DNA of 10,532 nt, taken from contig JANWKD010000089.1 of the NCBI GenBank assembly GCA_025451595.1, positions 1 to 10,532 on the forward strand, given 5' to 3'. The stretch's first letter is position 1. Every line of letters starts with the position of its first letter. This document shows positions 1 through 6,192 of the stretch, one piece after another. Under the pieces are notes generated by a model. It saw only the letters and a program-made list of their open reading frames with translations. It did not search any database and was not told the DNA's origin. The stretch is from Candidatus Babeliales bacterium (GTDB taxonomy: Bacteria > Babelota > Babeliae > Babelales > JANWKD01). Both the position numbers and the translations under genes were made by a program.

Positions 1-392
1 ATGGCCAAGTACATATGATAAGCTCAATCCCTCAAGAGATCAAAGCAAAATATCAAGAAGCATTTGATATTGATCCTCTCTGGCTCCTCAAAATTACTGC
101 AGCTCGCGGTAAATGGATTGATCAAAGTCAATCGCATAACGTATTTATGCAAGGAGTTTCGGGGCAACTATTGAATGATATTTATTTGACTGCATGGAAG
201 TCTGGTCTTAAAACTATGTACTATTTACGCACGCTTGGTGCAAGTCAAATAGAAAAAGCTACGTTAGATGCAAAAAAGTTTGGTTATACGCAAAAGCGTG
301 AGTATAAACCTTTAGAAAATCAAACGAATCAAGCGGAAACAACGGTCACTGCATGCAATCCATTTGGCGGCGATTGCGAATCGTGTCAATAA
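1..392 (+). CDS. nrdA: Ribonucleoside-diphosphate reductase alpha subunit, C-terminal fragment
   Basis: This is the 3' end of the large catalytic subunit of class I ribonucleotide reductase, which reduces ribonucleoside diphosphates to deoxyribonucleotides in the cytoplasm. The frame is open to the left edge (first full codon at base 3), so the ATG at 15 is internal and the gene starts outside the window. The 129 visible residues hold the family signature WIDQSQS, then GLKTMYYLRT, whose adjacent tyrosines (codons 219-224) correspond to the Tyr730/Tyr731 radical-transfer pair of E. coli NrdA. The protein ends in CESCQ. The tail cysteine pair is re-reduced by thioredoxin or glutaredoxin in this family; here it is a CxxC, tighter than the CESGAC arrangement of E. 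coli. The stop lies 22 nt before nrdB, so the two genes almost certainly share a transcript. Identification is secure; the N-terminal regulatory region cannot be judged. Confidence 0.95.
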   Translation, partial: GQVHMISSIPQEIKAKYQEAFDIDPLWLLKITAARGKWIDQSQSHNVFMQGVSGQLLNDIYLTAWKSGLKTMYYLRTLGASQIEKATLDAKKFGYTQKREYKPLENQTNQAETTVTACNPFGGDCESCQ

Positions 393-414
393 GTTTTTTA
401 CAGAAAGGATTTTT

Positions 415-1419
415 ATGATACCACGAAAAAAAATAATTAATAACGCAGTTATAGATCCTAACAAAATATTACCAATGACCTATTTATGGGCACGCAAACA
501 TTACAAAGATGGTATTGCAAATAACTGGACGCCAGAAGAAATTCCAATGCAGCAGGATGTTGAGCAATGGCGATCCATGAACGCATTATCAGAAAAAGAA
601 CGGCGGCTTATTTTATGGAATTTGGGTTTCTTTTCTACGGCAGAATCATTGACCGCAAATAATTTAGTATTGACCGTATATCGGTATGTTACCAACCCAG
701 AATGTCGTCAATATCTGTTGCGGCAAGCATTTGAAGAGGCGATTCACACTGATACGTTTATTTATTGCTGTGATACGTTAGGCTTAGATCCTAATGAAAT
801 TTATAATATGTATAATACTATTCCATCAATTGCCGCAAAAGATGAATATGTTATTGAATTAACCAAGTCGATTCTAGACCCAAACTTTACGACCGAAGGT
901 ACCGATAATATTCGGCGCTTTGTGCATGATTTAATTGGTTATTACGTCATAATGGAAGGTATTTTCTTTTATGCTGGCTTTGCCATGATACTTGCCCTCA
1001 AAAGACAAGGTAAAATGGTCGGCATTGGCGAGCAATTTGAATACATTATGCGTGATGAGAGTATTCATTTAGCCTTTGGCTGCGATTTGATTAACGCTAT
1101 AAAATCTGAAAACCCCGAGATTTGGACACAAGAGTTCCAAGATGAGATTGTTGAACTCATTAAAAAAGCGGTAGAGCTTGAAAAGCAATATGCGTACGAT
1201 GCGTGCCCAGAAGGATTACTCGGTATTAATGCGCAACAATTTTGTAACTATGTTGAATATATAGCCGATCGCCGCTTAGAGCGTATCGATTTACCAAAAG
1301 TATACCATAAAGAAAATCCATTCCCATGGATGTCACAAGCGACTGATTTATCAAAAGAAAAGAATTTCTTTGAAACGCGGGTAACCGAATATCAAACGGC
1401 TGGCTCTTTGGAGTGGTAA
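415..1419 (+). CDS. nrdB: Ribonucleoside-diphosphate reductase beta subunit, class Ic type
   Basis: This is the 334-residue radical-generating small subunit that partners NrdA. The start is ATG 415, preceded by AGAAAGGA at 402-409; an in-frame TTG at 364 would overlap nrdA and lacks support. Metal ligands read as Glu77 (TAES), Glu108 and His111 (EEAIH), Glu181 (IMEG), Glu215 and His218 (RDESIH). All are offset by exactly 12 from what I recall for Chlamydia trachomatis R2 (E89, E120, H123, E193, E227, H230). The radical tyrosine position is Phe115 (HTDTF), as Phe127 in Chlamydia, with Tyr117 matching Chlamydia Tyr129. The first ligand is Glu, not the Asp of E. coli-type R2. The tail ends TEYQTAGSLEW, with Tyr326 as the radical-relay tyrosine. 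By family knowledge this predicts a Mn/Fe cofactor instead of a tyrosyl radical; that is inference. An R2-like oxidase is unlikely, since nrdA is adjacent and the tail is intact. Confidence 0.95.
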   Translation: MIPRKKIINNAVIDPNKILPMTYLWARKHYKDGIANNWTPEEIPMQQDVEQWRSMNALSEKERRLILWNLGFFSTAESLTANNLVLTVYRYVTNPECRQYLLRQAFEEAIHTDTFIYCCDTLGLDPNEIYNMYNTIPSIAAKDEYVIELTKSILDPNFTTEGTDNIRRFVHDLIGYYVIMEGIFFYAGFAMILALKRQGKMVGIGEQFEYIMRDESIHLAFGCDLINAIKSENPEIWTQEFQDEIVELIKKAVELEKQYAYDACPEGLLGINAQQFCNYVEYIADRRLERIDLPKVYHKENPFPWMSQATDLSKEKNFFETRVTEYQTAGSLEW

Positions 1420-1455
1420 AAAAATTGGAGGCACTTTTTGTATAAGTGCCTCCAA
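1418..1455 (-). terminator. Rho-independent terminator of the minus-strand gene at 1461-1949
   Basis: A perfect 12-bp stem (1425-1436 with 1444-1455) encloses a 7-nt loop. Read on the minus strand it is followed by a run of seven T (complement of 1418-1424), and it begins only 5 nt after the stop codon of the minus-strand gene. On the plus strand the stem is followed by AAAATAC, not a T run, so it is a poorer terminator for nrdB, though the hairpin may still help there. Confidence 0.8.
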
Positions 1456-1460
1456 AAATA

Positions 1461-1949
1461 CTATTTTCTGATTAAATCTTTGAAAAGTAGATGAACAAAT
1501 AAATAATTCAATACATTTTCACAATAATCGACATCGGAGCATGTCTTTAATTTCGCTATTTGTTCATCGATTAAACGTGGATGATTATATAAAATCCAAT
1601 CCCGATAAGATGGATGTTTTAGCGCATATTCAGCACGAGCTCGAGAAGTAGCCCAGTTATAAGCAGGTGGAACTAAACCACATTTAATTTGAAATACTAT
1701 GTCTTTAATTTGTGAAGCAGAAGCTTCTTCCAGTTCTTTTTTTAAAGATAATGCTTTTTGTTGATTGAAGTTTTCTAATGCTTTTTGTGCAATTGGATTT
1801 TCACTATCAGCTACATATTGATTTAATTCTTGAAATACACCATCTATATCAAGCTTAGGTTTAACGTTAAACCAATTCCAAACAGACCAAGCCTGTAAAT
1901 TATAAGAGGTAATAGAAACTAGAAGGATAAACAATATTTTTTTAAACAT
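1461..1949 (-). CDS. Exported protein of unknown function
   Basis: I do not recognise this 162-residue protein. It begins MFKK followed by a hydrophobic stretch (residues 5-18) and an AxW-type junction after LQA, which looks like a Sec signal peptide cleaved near residue 20. The mature part opens with a tryptophan-rich segment (WSVWNWF), then a charged, probably helical region (about 37-90). Three cysteines follow, at 90, 137 and 143; two of them could form a disulfide outside the cytoplasm. There is no lipobox cysteine after the signal, so it is not an evident lipoprotein. The start is supported by AAGGGGC (complement of 1957-1963) about 7 nt upstream of the ATG. It has its own promoter and terminator and is therefore monocistronic. 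A periplasmic or secreted role is inferred from the signal peptide alone. Confidence 0.7.
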   Translation of the reverse strand: MFKKILFILLVSITSYNLQAWSVWNWFNVKPKLDIDGVFQELNQYVADSENPIAQKALENFNQQKALSLKKELEEASASQIKDIVFQIKCGLVPPAYNWATSRARAEYALKHPSYRDWILYNHPRLIDEQIAKLKTCSDVDYCENVLNYLFVHLLFKDLIRK

Positions 1950-1997
1950 ATCTTAAGCCCCTTTTTTAACTATTTTTAACTATTAATTCTATTAGAA

Positions 1998-2027
1998 ATT
2001 ATAACAAGATTTAAATAAAAAAAGCAA
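1998..2027 (-). promoter_or_regulatory. Sigma70-type promoter for the exported protein gene
   Basis: On the minus strand TTGCTT (2022-2027) and a perfect TATAAT (1998-2003) are separated by 18 nt. Transcription would start near 1991, giving a leader of about 42 nt. The -35 hexamer lies inside the T-rich end of the preceding ppa gene. Confidence 0.55.
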
Positions 2028-2044
2028 GCTTTGAATGCCCAGCT
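2017..2044 (-). terminator. Weak candidate terminator after ppa
   Basis: Just after the ppa stop, the minus strand can form an imperfect hairpin (arms 2039-2044 and 2023-2028, one mismatch and one G-U pair) running directly into seven T (complement of 2017-2023). The stem is short, so this is a tentative call based mainly on the T tract and position. Confidence 0.3.
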
Positions 2045-2045
2045 A

Positions 2046-2582
2046 TTACGCCCTGTAGCGTGCTTCATATGCCAATGCGCTCTTTTTGATCACTTCATAC
2101 GCTTCATGTTTATTCATAAAACGTTCAATTTTGACCGCCTTTTGTTCTTTTAATTTATATTCTTCAAAGAATTTTTTAATACCAGCAAGCGTTTGTGCAG
2201 GTAACTGTTCTAATTGGGAAATATAATTGACGGCATAATCGTGGCGTGCAACGGCTATAATTTTATCATCTTGCTCTCCCCCATCAATCATATGCATAGC
2301 ACCAATTACGGTAGCTTCTACAATGCTTAAAGGAATTAATGGCTCAGAACAAAGTACTAAAATATCTAAGGGATCATTATCTTCGCAATAGGTTTGAGGA
2401 ATAAGACCATAATGAACTGGATAGGTAAGATCGGTGCGCAAAATACGATCTAAACGCAATAGACCAGTTTCTTTATCAAGCTCATATTTCGCTTTGGAGC
2501 CTTTTGGTATCTCAATAATGCTATTGACATGTTCTGGTGCAGTGTTACCAATTGAAATAGAATGCCATGGGTGCAGGATCAT
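2046..2582 (-). CDS. ppa: Inorganic pyrophosphatase, family I
   Basis: Soluble cytoplasmic enzyme hydrolysing PPi to two phosphates, which pulls nucleic-acid and aminoacyl-tRNA synthesis forward. At 178 residues it matches the usual bacterial length (E. coli 176). The family signature DNDPLD is at residues 68-73, giving the three metal-binding aspartates. Other active-site residues align with E. coli at an offset of about 3: Glu24, Lys32, Glu34, Arg46, Tyr54, Tyr58, Asp100, Asp105, Lys107 and the Tyr142-Lys143 pair. Nothing essential appears to be missing. The segment after Tyr-Lys (KLKEQKAVKIERF) lacks the tryptophan common in proteobacterial enzymes. The ribosome site is modest: AGGT about 12 nt upstream of the ATG at 2582. 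The gene is flanked by its own extended -10 promoter and a tentative terminator, so it is probably transcribed alone. Identification is secure. Confidence 0.96.
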   Translation of the reverse strand: MILHPWHSISIGNTAPEHVNSIIEIPKGSKAKYELDKETGLLRLDRILRTDLTYPVHYGLIPQTYCEDNDPLDILVLCSEPLIPLSIVEATVIGAMHMIDGGEQDDKIIAVARHDYAVNYISQLEQLPAQTLAGIKKFFEEYKLKEQKAVKIERFMNKHEAYEVIKKSALAYEARYRA

Positions 2583-2629
2583 AAAATTTTCTACCTGAAA
2601 AATTACTATTATTAAAACATTTTAAATTA

Positions 2630-2638
2630 ATTATACCA
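2630..2638 (-). promoter_or_regulatory. Extended -10 promoter for ppa
   Basis: The minus strand reads TGGTATAAT here: a perfect TATAAT with an upstream TGN extension. The spacer region leads back into the T tract of the upstream terminator (2648-2654), and no good -35 hexamer is present, which fits an extended -10 promoter. The predicted leader is about 40 nt. Confidence 0.55.
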
Positions 2639-2647
2639 CAATCAGAT

Positions 2648-2679
2648 AAAAAAATAAGGGCACCAAAAAGGCGCCCTTA
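2648..2679 (-). terminator. Rho-independent terminator of the 2H phosphoesterase gene
   Basis: The arms 2655-2664 and 2670-2679 form a 10-bp stem with one A/C mismatch and a 5-nt loop. On the minus strand the stem is followed by seven T (complement of 2648-2654). It lies 27 nt past the stop of the gene ending at 2707. Confidence 0.8.
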
Positions 2680-2706
2680 AATAAACTGAAACTTTTTTTA
2701 ATTCAA

Positions 2707-3432
2707 TTATTTAGATCCGTTCAGTTCAAATTCTTTTTGCAACTTATCATGTGCAGAAAGAATAAATTTTCGAACAACAAATGGATTCTTTGCATTTTTA
2801 ATGTAGTCTTCAATTTTTGGCTTTAATTCTGTTTCAAGCCGAGCAGTCAACACTTCTGGATTAATGTCATTTTTATTTAATAACCATCCAATAGTTAAAT
2901 GTGCATTAAATGGTAATTCAGATAATTTAAAATCCTTATGCTTTGCTGCTATAATTGATCGTATTTCAGAGGCAAGACCAATAAGTTTATCGTTATTTGC
3001 CATATGAATTATCAGGACTTTAAAATTCTGATATTTCTTACCATCAATCTCTTTTGGCCATTTTGGGTTTCCTTGAAAATTGCTTATTTGTGCGTTTTGT
3101 AATGACTGAGTTACATCAATTTGCAGCGTATTATCTGCCAATGTTTGTAAGGTATTTTCAATCCCTGGTGCTTTCTGATTAATTTCTTCCATGGTAAGGT
3201 CATCAGCGCCATACATTAATGTTAGATGAGGTGGATATTTCCCTCCATCGAAAATATACTTCCCTTCTTGTTCAGTGATATCTTGATTTATTGCTTCAAC
3301 TCTTTCTTGTACGCAATTTTTCAGGAATTCAATAAAATCATGTGCTTCTTTTGGTATTGGTGCATATACTACAGTCCCTGCTTGCGCAATAAAGCTGGTA
3401 GTAAGTATTAATATTTTGAACGTATGTTGCAT
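2707..3432 (-). CDS. Exported 2H phosphoesterase / 2'-5' RNA ligase-like protein
   Basis: This 241-residue protein has a signal-like N terminus (MQHTFKILILTTSFIAQA, cleavage near residue 18, or after VYA at 24). A domain with two H-x-T motifs follows: HLT at 69-71 (in PPHLTLMYG) and HLT at 178-180 (in NAHLTIGWL). Paired HxT/S motifs about 100 residues apart, each in a hydrophobic strand, are the signature of the 2H phosphoesterase superfamily (LigT, ThpR and relatives), which act on 2',3'-cyclic or 2'-5'-linked nucleotide phosphates. Family membership rests on these motifs; the substrate is unknown. The start is fixed by AAGGAGT 7 nt before ATG 3432; the open frame continues upstream but would collide with the divergent DJ-1 gene. 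An export signal is unusual for this mostly cytoplasmic superfamily, which suggests action in the envelope, medium or host. Confidence 0.75.
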   Translation of the reverse strand: MQHTFKILILTTSFIAQAGTVVYAPIPKEAHDFIEFLKNCVQERVEAINQDITEQEGKYIFDGGKYPPHLTLMYGADDLTMEEINQKAPGIENTLQTLADNTLQIDVTQSLQNAQISNFQGNPKWPKEIDGKKYQNFKVLIIHMANNDKLIGLASEIRSIIAAKHKDFKLSELPFNAHLTIGWLLNKNDINPEVLTARLETELKPKIEDYIKNAKNPFVVRKFILSAHDKLQKEFELNGSK

Positions 3433-3468
3433 AAAGATACTCCTTATTATGAAAAAATAGATTGAGAG

Positions 3469-3474
3469 ATTATA
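3469..3474 (-). promoter_or_regulatory. Perfect -10 hexamer upstream of the 2H phosphoesterase gene
   Basis: The minus strand carries TATAAT, which would start transcription near 3462, about 30 nt before the ATG. No convincing -35 hexamer is visible at 16-18 nt, so this is a partial promoter call. Confidence 0.4.
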
Positions 3475-3561
3475 AAGATAATTCTTTAACAGAATACCCA
3501 TTTTTACGGATGAGTAAAAGGCCCTCTCCCCCATTTCATATCTATCTTTTTTATCTCTTTC

Positions 3562-3591
3562 TTCACAATCAGCCAAATAATTTTTTATCAT
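3562..3591 (+). promoter_or_regulatory. Candidate promoter of the first DJ-1/PfpI gene
   Basis: TTCACA (3562-3567) and TATCAT (3586-3591) are spaced by 18 nt, each one base from consensus. Transcription would start about 20 nt before the gene. Confidence 0.45.
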
Positions 3592-3619
3592 AAAATAAAA
3601 AATTATCTTGGAGACCATT

Positions 3620-4138
3620 ATGCATAATCGAGTAGCGATGATAATTGCAAGCAAAGGCTTTCAGCCTGTTGAGTATGAAGTTCCCAAAAAGATATTGCAA
3701 GAGGCTGGTTTTACCGTCGTTACGGTCAGTGATAAAGTTGGTAATGCAATTTCAAAAGATGATACGAAAGCCCATATTGATATGGCGCTCAATGATATGC
3801 AGGTGGTTGATTTTGATGGGTTAATCTTTATTGGTGGTCCAGGTGCGATGGAACATTTGGACAATGATTTGAGTTATCGTAAAATACAAGAAGCAGTCCA
3901 ATTAGGCAAATTGATTGCAGCTATTTGTATTGCACCTCGAATTTTGGCTAAAGCAGGGGCATTAGTAACTAAGCGTGCTACAGGATGGAATGAAGACGGT
4001 TTATTACATGAAATATTTCAAAAACATGCCGTTGTTTTGGACACCGATGCAAAAGTTATTATAGATGGAAAACGCGTCACCGCAACTGGCCCTGAAGTAG
4101 CCCAAGAATTTGCACAGGCTATTTTATCGATCATTTAG
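3620..4138 (+). CDS. DJ-1/PfpI family protein (copy 1)
   Basis: This 172-residue cytoplasmic protein belongs to the class I glutamine amidotransferase-like DJ-1/PfpI superfamily, whose members serve as glyoxalases/deglycases, chaperones or proteases. The nucleophile elbow is AAICIAPRILAKAG with Cys103, in place of the CHGP form of many PfpI proteins. The glutamate that usually pairs with this cysteine is Glu18 or Glu20 in QPVEYEVP. The strand-loop FIGGPGAMEHLDN (about 70-82) is typical of the fold. The start is ATG 3620 with TTGGAGA at 3608-3614; a TTG at 3608 overlaps that ribosome site and is rejected. The gene stands alone, with a promoter and strong terminator. The same window carries a paralogue at 9118-9669 sharing the CIAPRILAKA elbow. 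The precise activity cannot be told from sequence. Confidence 0.88.
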   Translation: MHNRVAMIIASKGFQPVEYEVPKKILQEAGFTVVTVSDKVGNAISKDDTKAHIDMALNDMQVVDFDGLIFIGGPGAMEHLDNDLSYRKIQEAVQLGKLIAAICIAPRILAKAGALVTKRATGWNEDGLLHEIFQKHAVVLDTDAKVIIDGKRVTATGPEVAQEFAQAILSII

Positions 4139-4158
4139 GTTTTTATAAAAACCTTTTT
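4137..4158 (+). terminator. Rho-independent terminator of DJ-1 copy 1
   Basis: A perfect 8-bp palindromic stem (AGGTTTTT with AAAAACCT, 4137-4144 and 4147-4154) overlaps the stop codon and runs into TTTT (4155-4158). On the minus strand the hairpin is not followed by T, so it does not clearly serve the convergent ankyrin gene. Confidence 0.75.
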
Positions 4159-4174
4159 AATCTAGAAGGAATAC

Positions 4175-4720
4175 TTATTTCGCGTCGTTTTTAGCAGTAT
4201 AAACATGGAATGCAGGGTTTTTGGTACCTGAATTTTGGTTAAGGTTGTTTAGGTTAAAAAGTTCTTGCTTTTTTTTATGCTGCAAGCTAGGAAAATCTCG
4301 GTATCTTAACTCAGTAGGTTTACGTTTATTGTGAAGATGAATAGTCAGCTGGTTGGCGACATCCATATTGTATTTTACTGCATAATCTAAAGGCGAATTA
4401 TTCTCATAATCACTTGTTTCAACGTCGACGCCTCTTTCCAATAAACGGGCTACCATTTTTTTTGCAATATCTCGGTCAGGACGTGATATTGCAAAATATA
4501 GAGGTGTTTGCCTGTCAAGGTTTTGTTGATTTAACTCTGATAAGGTAAAATTAGATATTGAAATTAGTTCGGTATTACTATCGGTTGCTGTGTAGCAATA
4601 AAGATGAGCTGCCGTATTTCCATTATGATCTTTCCAATTCATATATTGATTGACTTTGGACATGCCAAAAGCTGGTATTGCAGAATATGTTAAAAAAAAG
4701 AATATAATTAATTTTTTCAT
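4175..4720 (-). CDS. Exported ankyrin-repeat protein
   Basis: This 181-residue protein has an N-terminal Sec-type signal (MKKLIIFFFLTYSAIPAFG, cleavage near 19) and about three ankyrin repeats. The first is divergent, starting at DHNGNTAAHLY (31-41). The second starts at DRQTPLYFAI (69-78) and ends in LLERGVDVE (93-101). The third starts at DYENNSPLDYAVKY (104-117). Repeats are followed by a basic, asparagine-rich tail with no recognised domain. Ankyrin repeats bind proteins; in host-associated bacteria such exported proteins are often effectors, but that is inference. The start at 4720 is chosen because GGAG (4726-4729 complement) lies 5 nt upstream; the ATG at 4732 overlaps that site. It is monocistronic with a strong promoter. 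No clear terminator was found on its strand. Confidence 0.8.
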   Translation of the reverse strand: MKKLIIFFFLTYSAIPAFGMSKVNQYMNWKDHNGNTAAHLYCYTATDSNTELISISNFTLSELNQQNLDRQTPLYFAISRPDRDIAKKMVARLLERGVDVETSDYENNSPLDYAVKYNMDVANQLTIHLHNKRKPTELRYRDFPSLQHKKKQELFNLNNLNQNSGTKNPAFHVYTAKNDAK

Positions 4721-4757
4721 TTTGAGCTCCATTTAGATTAATAATATACTCATTTCT

Positions 4758-4785
4758 ACTATACCAGAACTAAAATAAATTTCAA
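4758..4785 (-). promoter_or_regulatory. Sigma70 promoter of the ankyrin gene
   Basis: On the minus strand TTGAAA (4780-4785) and TATAGT (4758-4763) are separated by 16 nt. Transcription would start near 4751, giving a leader of about 30 nt. The -35 hexamer is one arm of the inverted repeat at 4780-4792. Confidence 0.6.
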
Positions 4786-4792
4786 GTTGAAA
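4780..4792. repeat. Inverted repeat TTTCAA-G-TTGAAA between divergent genes
   Basis: A perfect 6-bp inverted repeat with a 1-nt centre sits in the 158-nt gap between the ankyrin gene and pgi. The left arm is the -35 hexamer of the ankyrin promoter. The right arm reads TTGAAA on the plus strand and could be a -35 for the pgi operon, but the matching -10 (TAATTT at 4810, 17 nt away) is poor. It may be a shared operator or simply back-to-back -35 boxes. Confidence 0.4.
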
Positions 4793-4878
4793 CTATAGCT
4801 CGGATTGCTTAATTTTATTTTTAATGGAATAGTAAAGATTGGAAAAGGATGGGATACTGAGTGTCTGAAAGGATCGCA

Positions 4879-6192
4879 ATGCAAAAAATTGAATTAGATT
4901 ATTCAACCGCTTTAATAAGCCAACAAGAGATAGAAACCTATTACACACAGTTAAAGCCTGAAATTCAATGTATGCAAGAAGCCTTAAGTCAGAAGTATCG
5001 AACCAAATACGCTTCTTTGAATATGCCCTTTGATCATCAATTGATGCAGGAAGTAGAGTCTATTGTTGCAAAAAAGAAGTTGCTTAACCCTTCAACGTTA
5101 GTTGTTATCGGTATTGGAGGTTCAAGTTTGGGGATTATTGCTATTCAAGAATTCTTGCAAGGTACGTTGTATAATGCGTTTAATCCCCCATTAAAAGTCT
5201 ATTATGCGGAAACCATTGATCCTGATTATCTTGCAAACGTATTGCGTTTGGTAAAACAAGAATTAGAGCAAAGTAATAGAGTTATTTTAAATGTAATTAC
5301 TAAGTCTGGCACTACCACAGAAACAATTGCTAATTTTGAGCTCTTTCTTGATCTGATTAAACAGTATCATCCTCACGATTATCATGAATATATAGTTGCA
5401 ACCACCGATCGCAATTCGGCGCTCTGGAAGTTGTCTTGTGATCAAAATTTTACGCTTATTGAAGTGCCTAAAGCGGTGGGAGGGCGGTATTCAATATTTG
5501 CGGTAGGTATTTTTCCACTTGGCATGCTTGGAATTTCCATTGAACAGCTCGTGCATGGTGCACAATCGGCAGTGCGGGATTCTACTTGTTTAGAAATCGC
5601 AATTAATCATGCAGCCCTAGAAGCTGCGATTATTTATGCGCACTATTTAAAAAAAATAGCTATTAATGATCTTTTTTTATTTGGCGTCGATGCTGAATCT
5701 TTGGGTAAATGGTATCGGCAACTAATGGGTGAAACTATTGGTAAAGAACATGACCTATTGGGCAACCAAGTGTTTAGAGGAATTACCCCAACCGTTTCTA
5801 TTGGCACTACTGATCTTCATTCGGTTGGGCAACTGTATTTAGGCGGTCCTTATGATAAGTTTTGGACGTTTGTTTTTTTTACAAAAAATAAACACGAGCT
5901 TACTTTGCCCGATATGCCTATTTTTGAGCATTGTGTCAGCCATATTCAAGGCAAACCATTGTCCGATATTTTAAAAGCGGTATATGATGGCGTTACCAAA
6001 GCGTATGCAGTTCATCAGCGACCATATTGCACCATTGTTATGCCAGAAAAAAACGCTTATTATGTGGCTCAATTTATGCAATATCAGATGATAAAAATGA
6101 TCTATCTGAGTAGTTTGCTCTCTGTTGATCCCTTTGATCAGCCACAAGTCGAATTATACAAACAAGAGACGCGAAAGATTTTGTCACAATGA
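4879..6192 (+). CDS. pgi: Glucose-6-phosphate isomerase
   Basis: This cytoplasmic enzyme interconverts fructose-6-phosphate and glucose-6-phosphate. At 437 residues it is the shorter Bacillus-type form, not the roughly 550-residue E. coli form. Sugar-phosphate binding motifs are GIGGSSLG (78-85) and TKSGTTTET (141-149). The catalytic glutamate lies in MGETIGKEHD (Glu285), the ring-opening histidine in DLHSVGQLYLGG (His314), and the conserved lysine near the C terminus is Lys428 in QVELYKQ. The PGI signature around FDQPQVELYK is present. ATG 4879 is chosen because AAAGGA (4868-4873) precedes it by 5 nt; a GTG at 4861 would add six residues and cannot be fully excluded. It is the first gene of a four-gene operon and its stop overlaps zwf by ATGA. 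In this setting it likely feeds glucose-6-phosphate into the oxidative pentose-phosphate route. Confidence 0.96.
   Translation: MQKIELDYSTALISQQEIETYYTQLKPEIQCMQEALSQKYRTKYASLNMPFDHQLMQEVESIVAKKKLLNPSTLVVIGIGGSSLGIIAIQEFLQGTLYNAFNPPLKVYYAETIDPDYLANVLRLVKQELEQSNRVILNVITKSGTTTETIANFELFLDLIKQYHPHDYHEYIVATTDRNSALWKLSCDQNFTLIEVPKAVGGRYSIFAVGIFPLGMLGISIEQLVHGAQSAVRDSTCLEIAINHAALEAAIIYAHYLKKIAINDLFLFGVDAESLGKWYRQLMGETIGKEHDLLGNQVFRGITPTVSIGTTDLHSVGQLYLGGPYDKFWTFVFFTKNKHELTLPDMPIFEHCVSHIQGKPLSDILKAVYDGVTKAYAVHQRPYCTIVMPEKNAYYVAQFMQYQMIKMIYLSSLLSVDPFDQPQVELYKQETRKILSQ

Noticed and set aside
364..414. TTG start giving NrdB 17 extra residues
   Set aside because: It lies inside nrdA, has no ribosome site, and the ATG at 415 with AGAAAGGA matches the usual start.
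3502..3519. Short inverted repeat TTTTAC/GTAAAA near a pyrimidine-rich stretch in the divergent gap
   Set aside because: A 6-bp AT-rich stem with no T tract and no riboswitch-like structure; likely chance.
3433..3654. Open frame extending the 2H phosphoesterase 74 codons upstream on the minus strand
   Set aside because: It would overlap the divergent DJ-1 gene. It also buries a strong AAGGAGT site and signal peptide in mid-protein, and contains a -10 hexamer; it is intergenic sequence without stops by chance.
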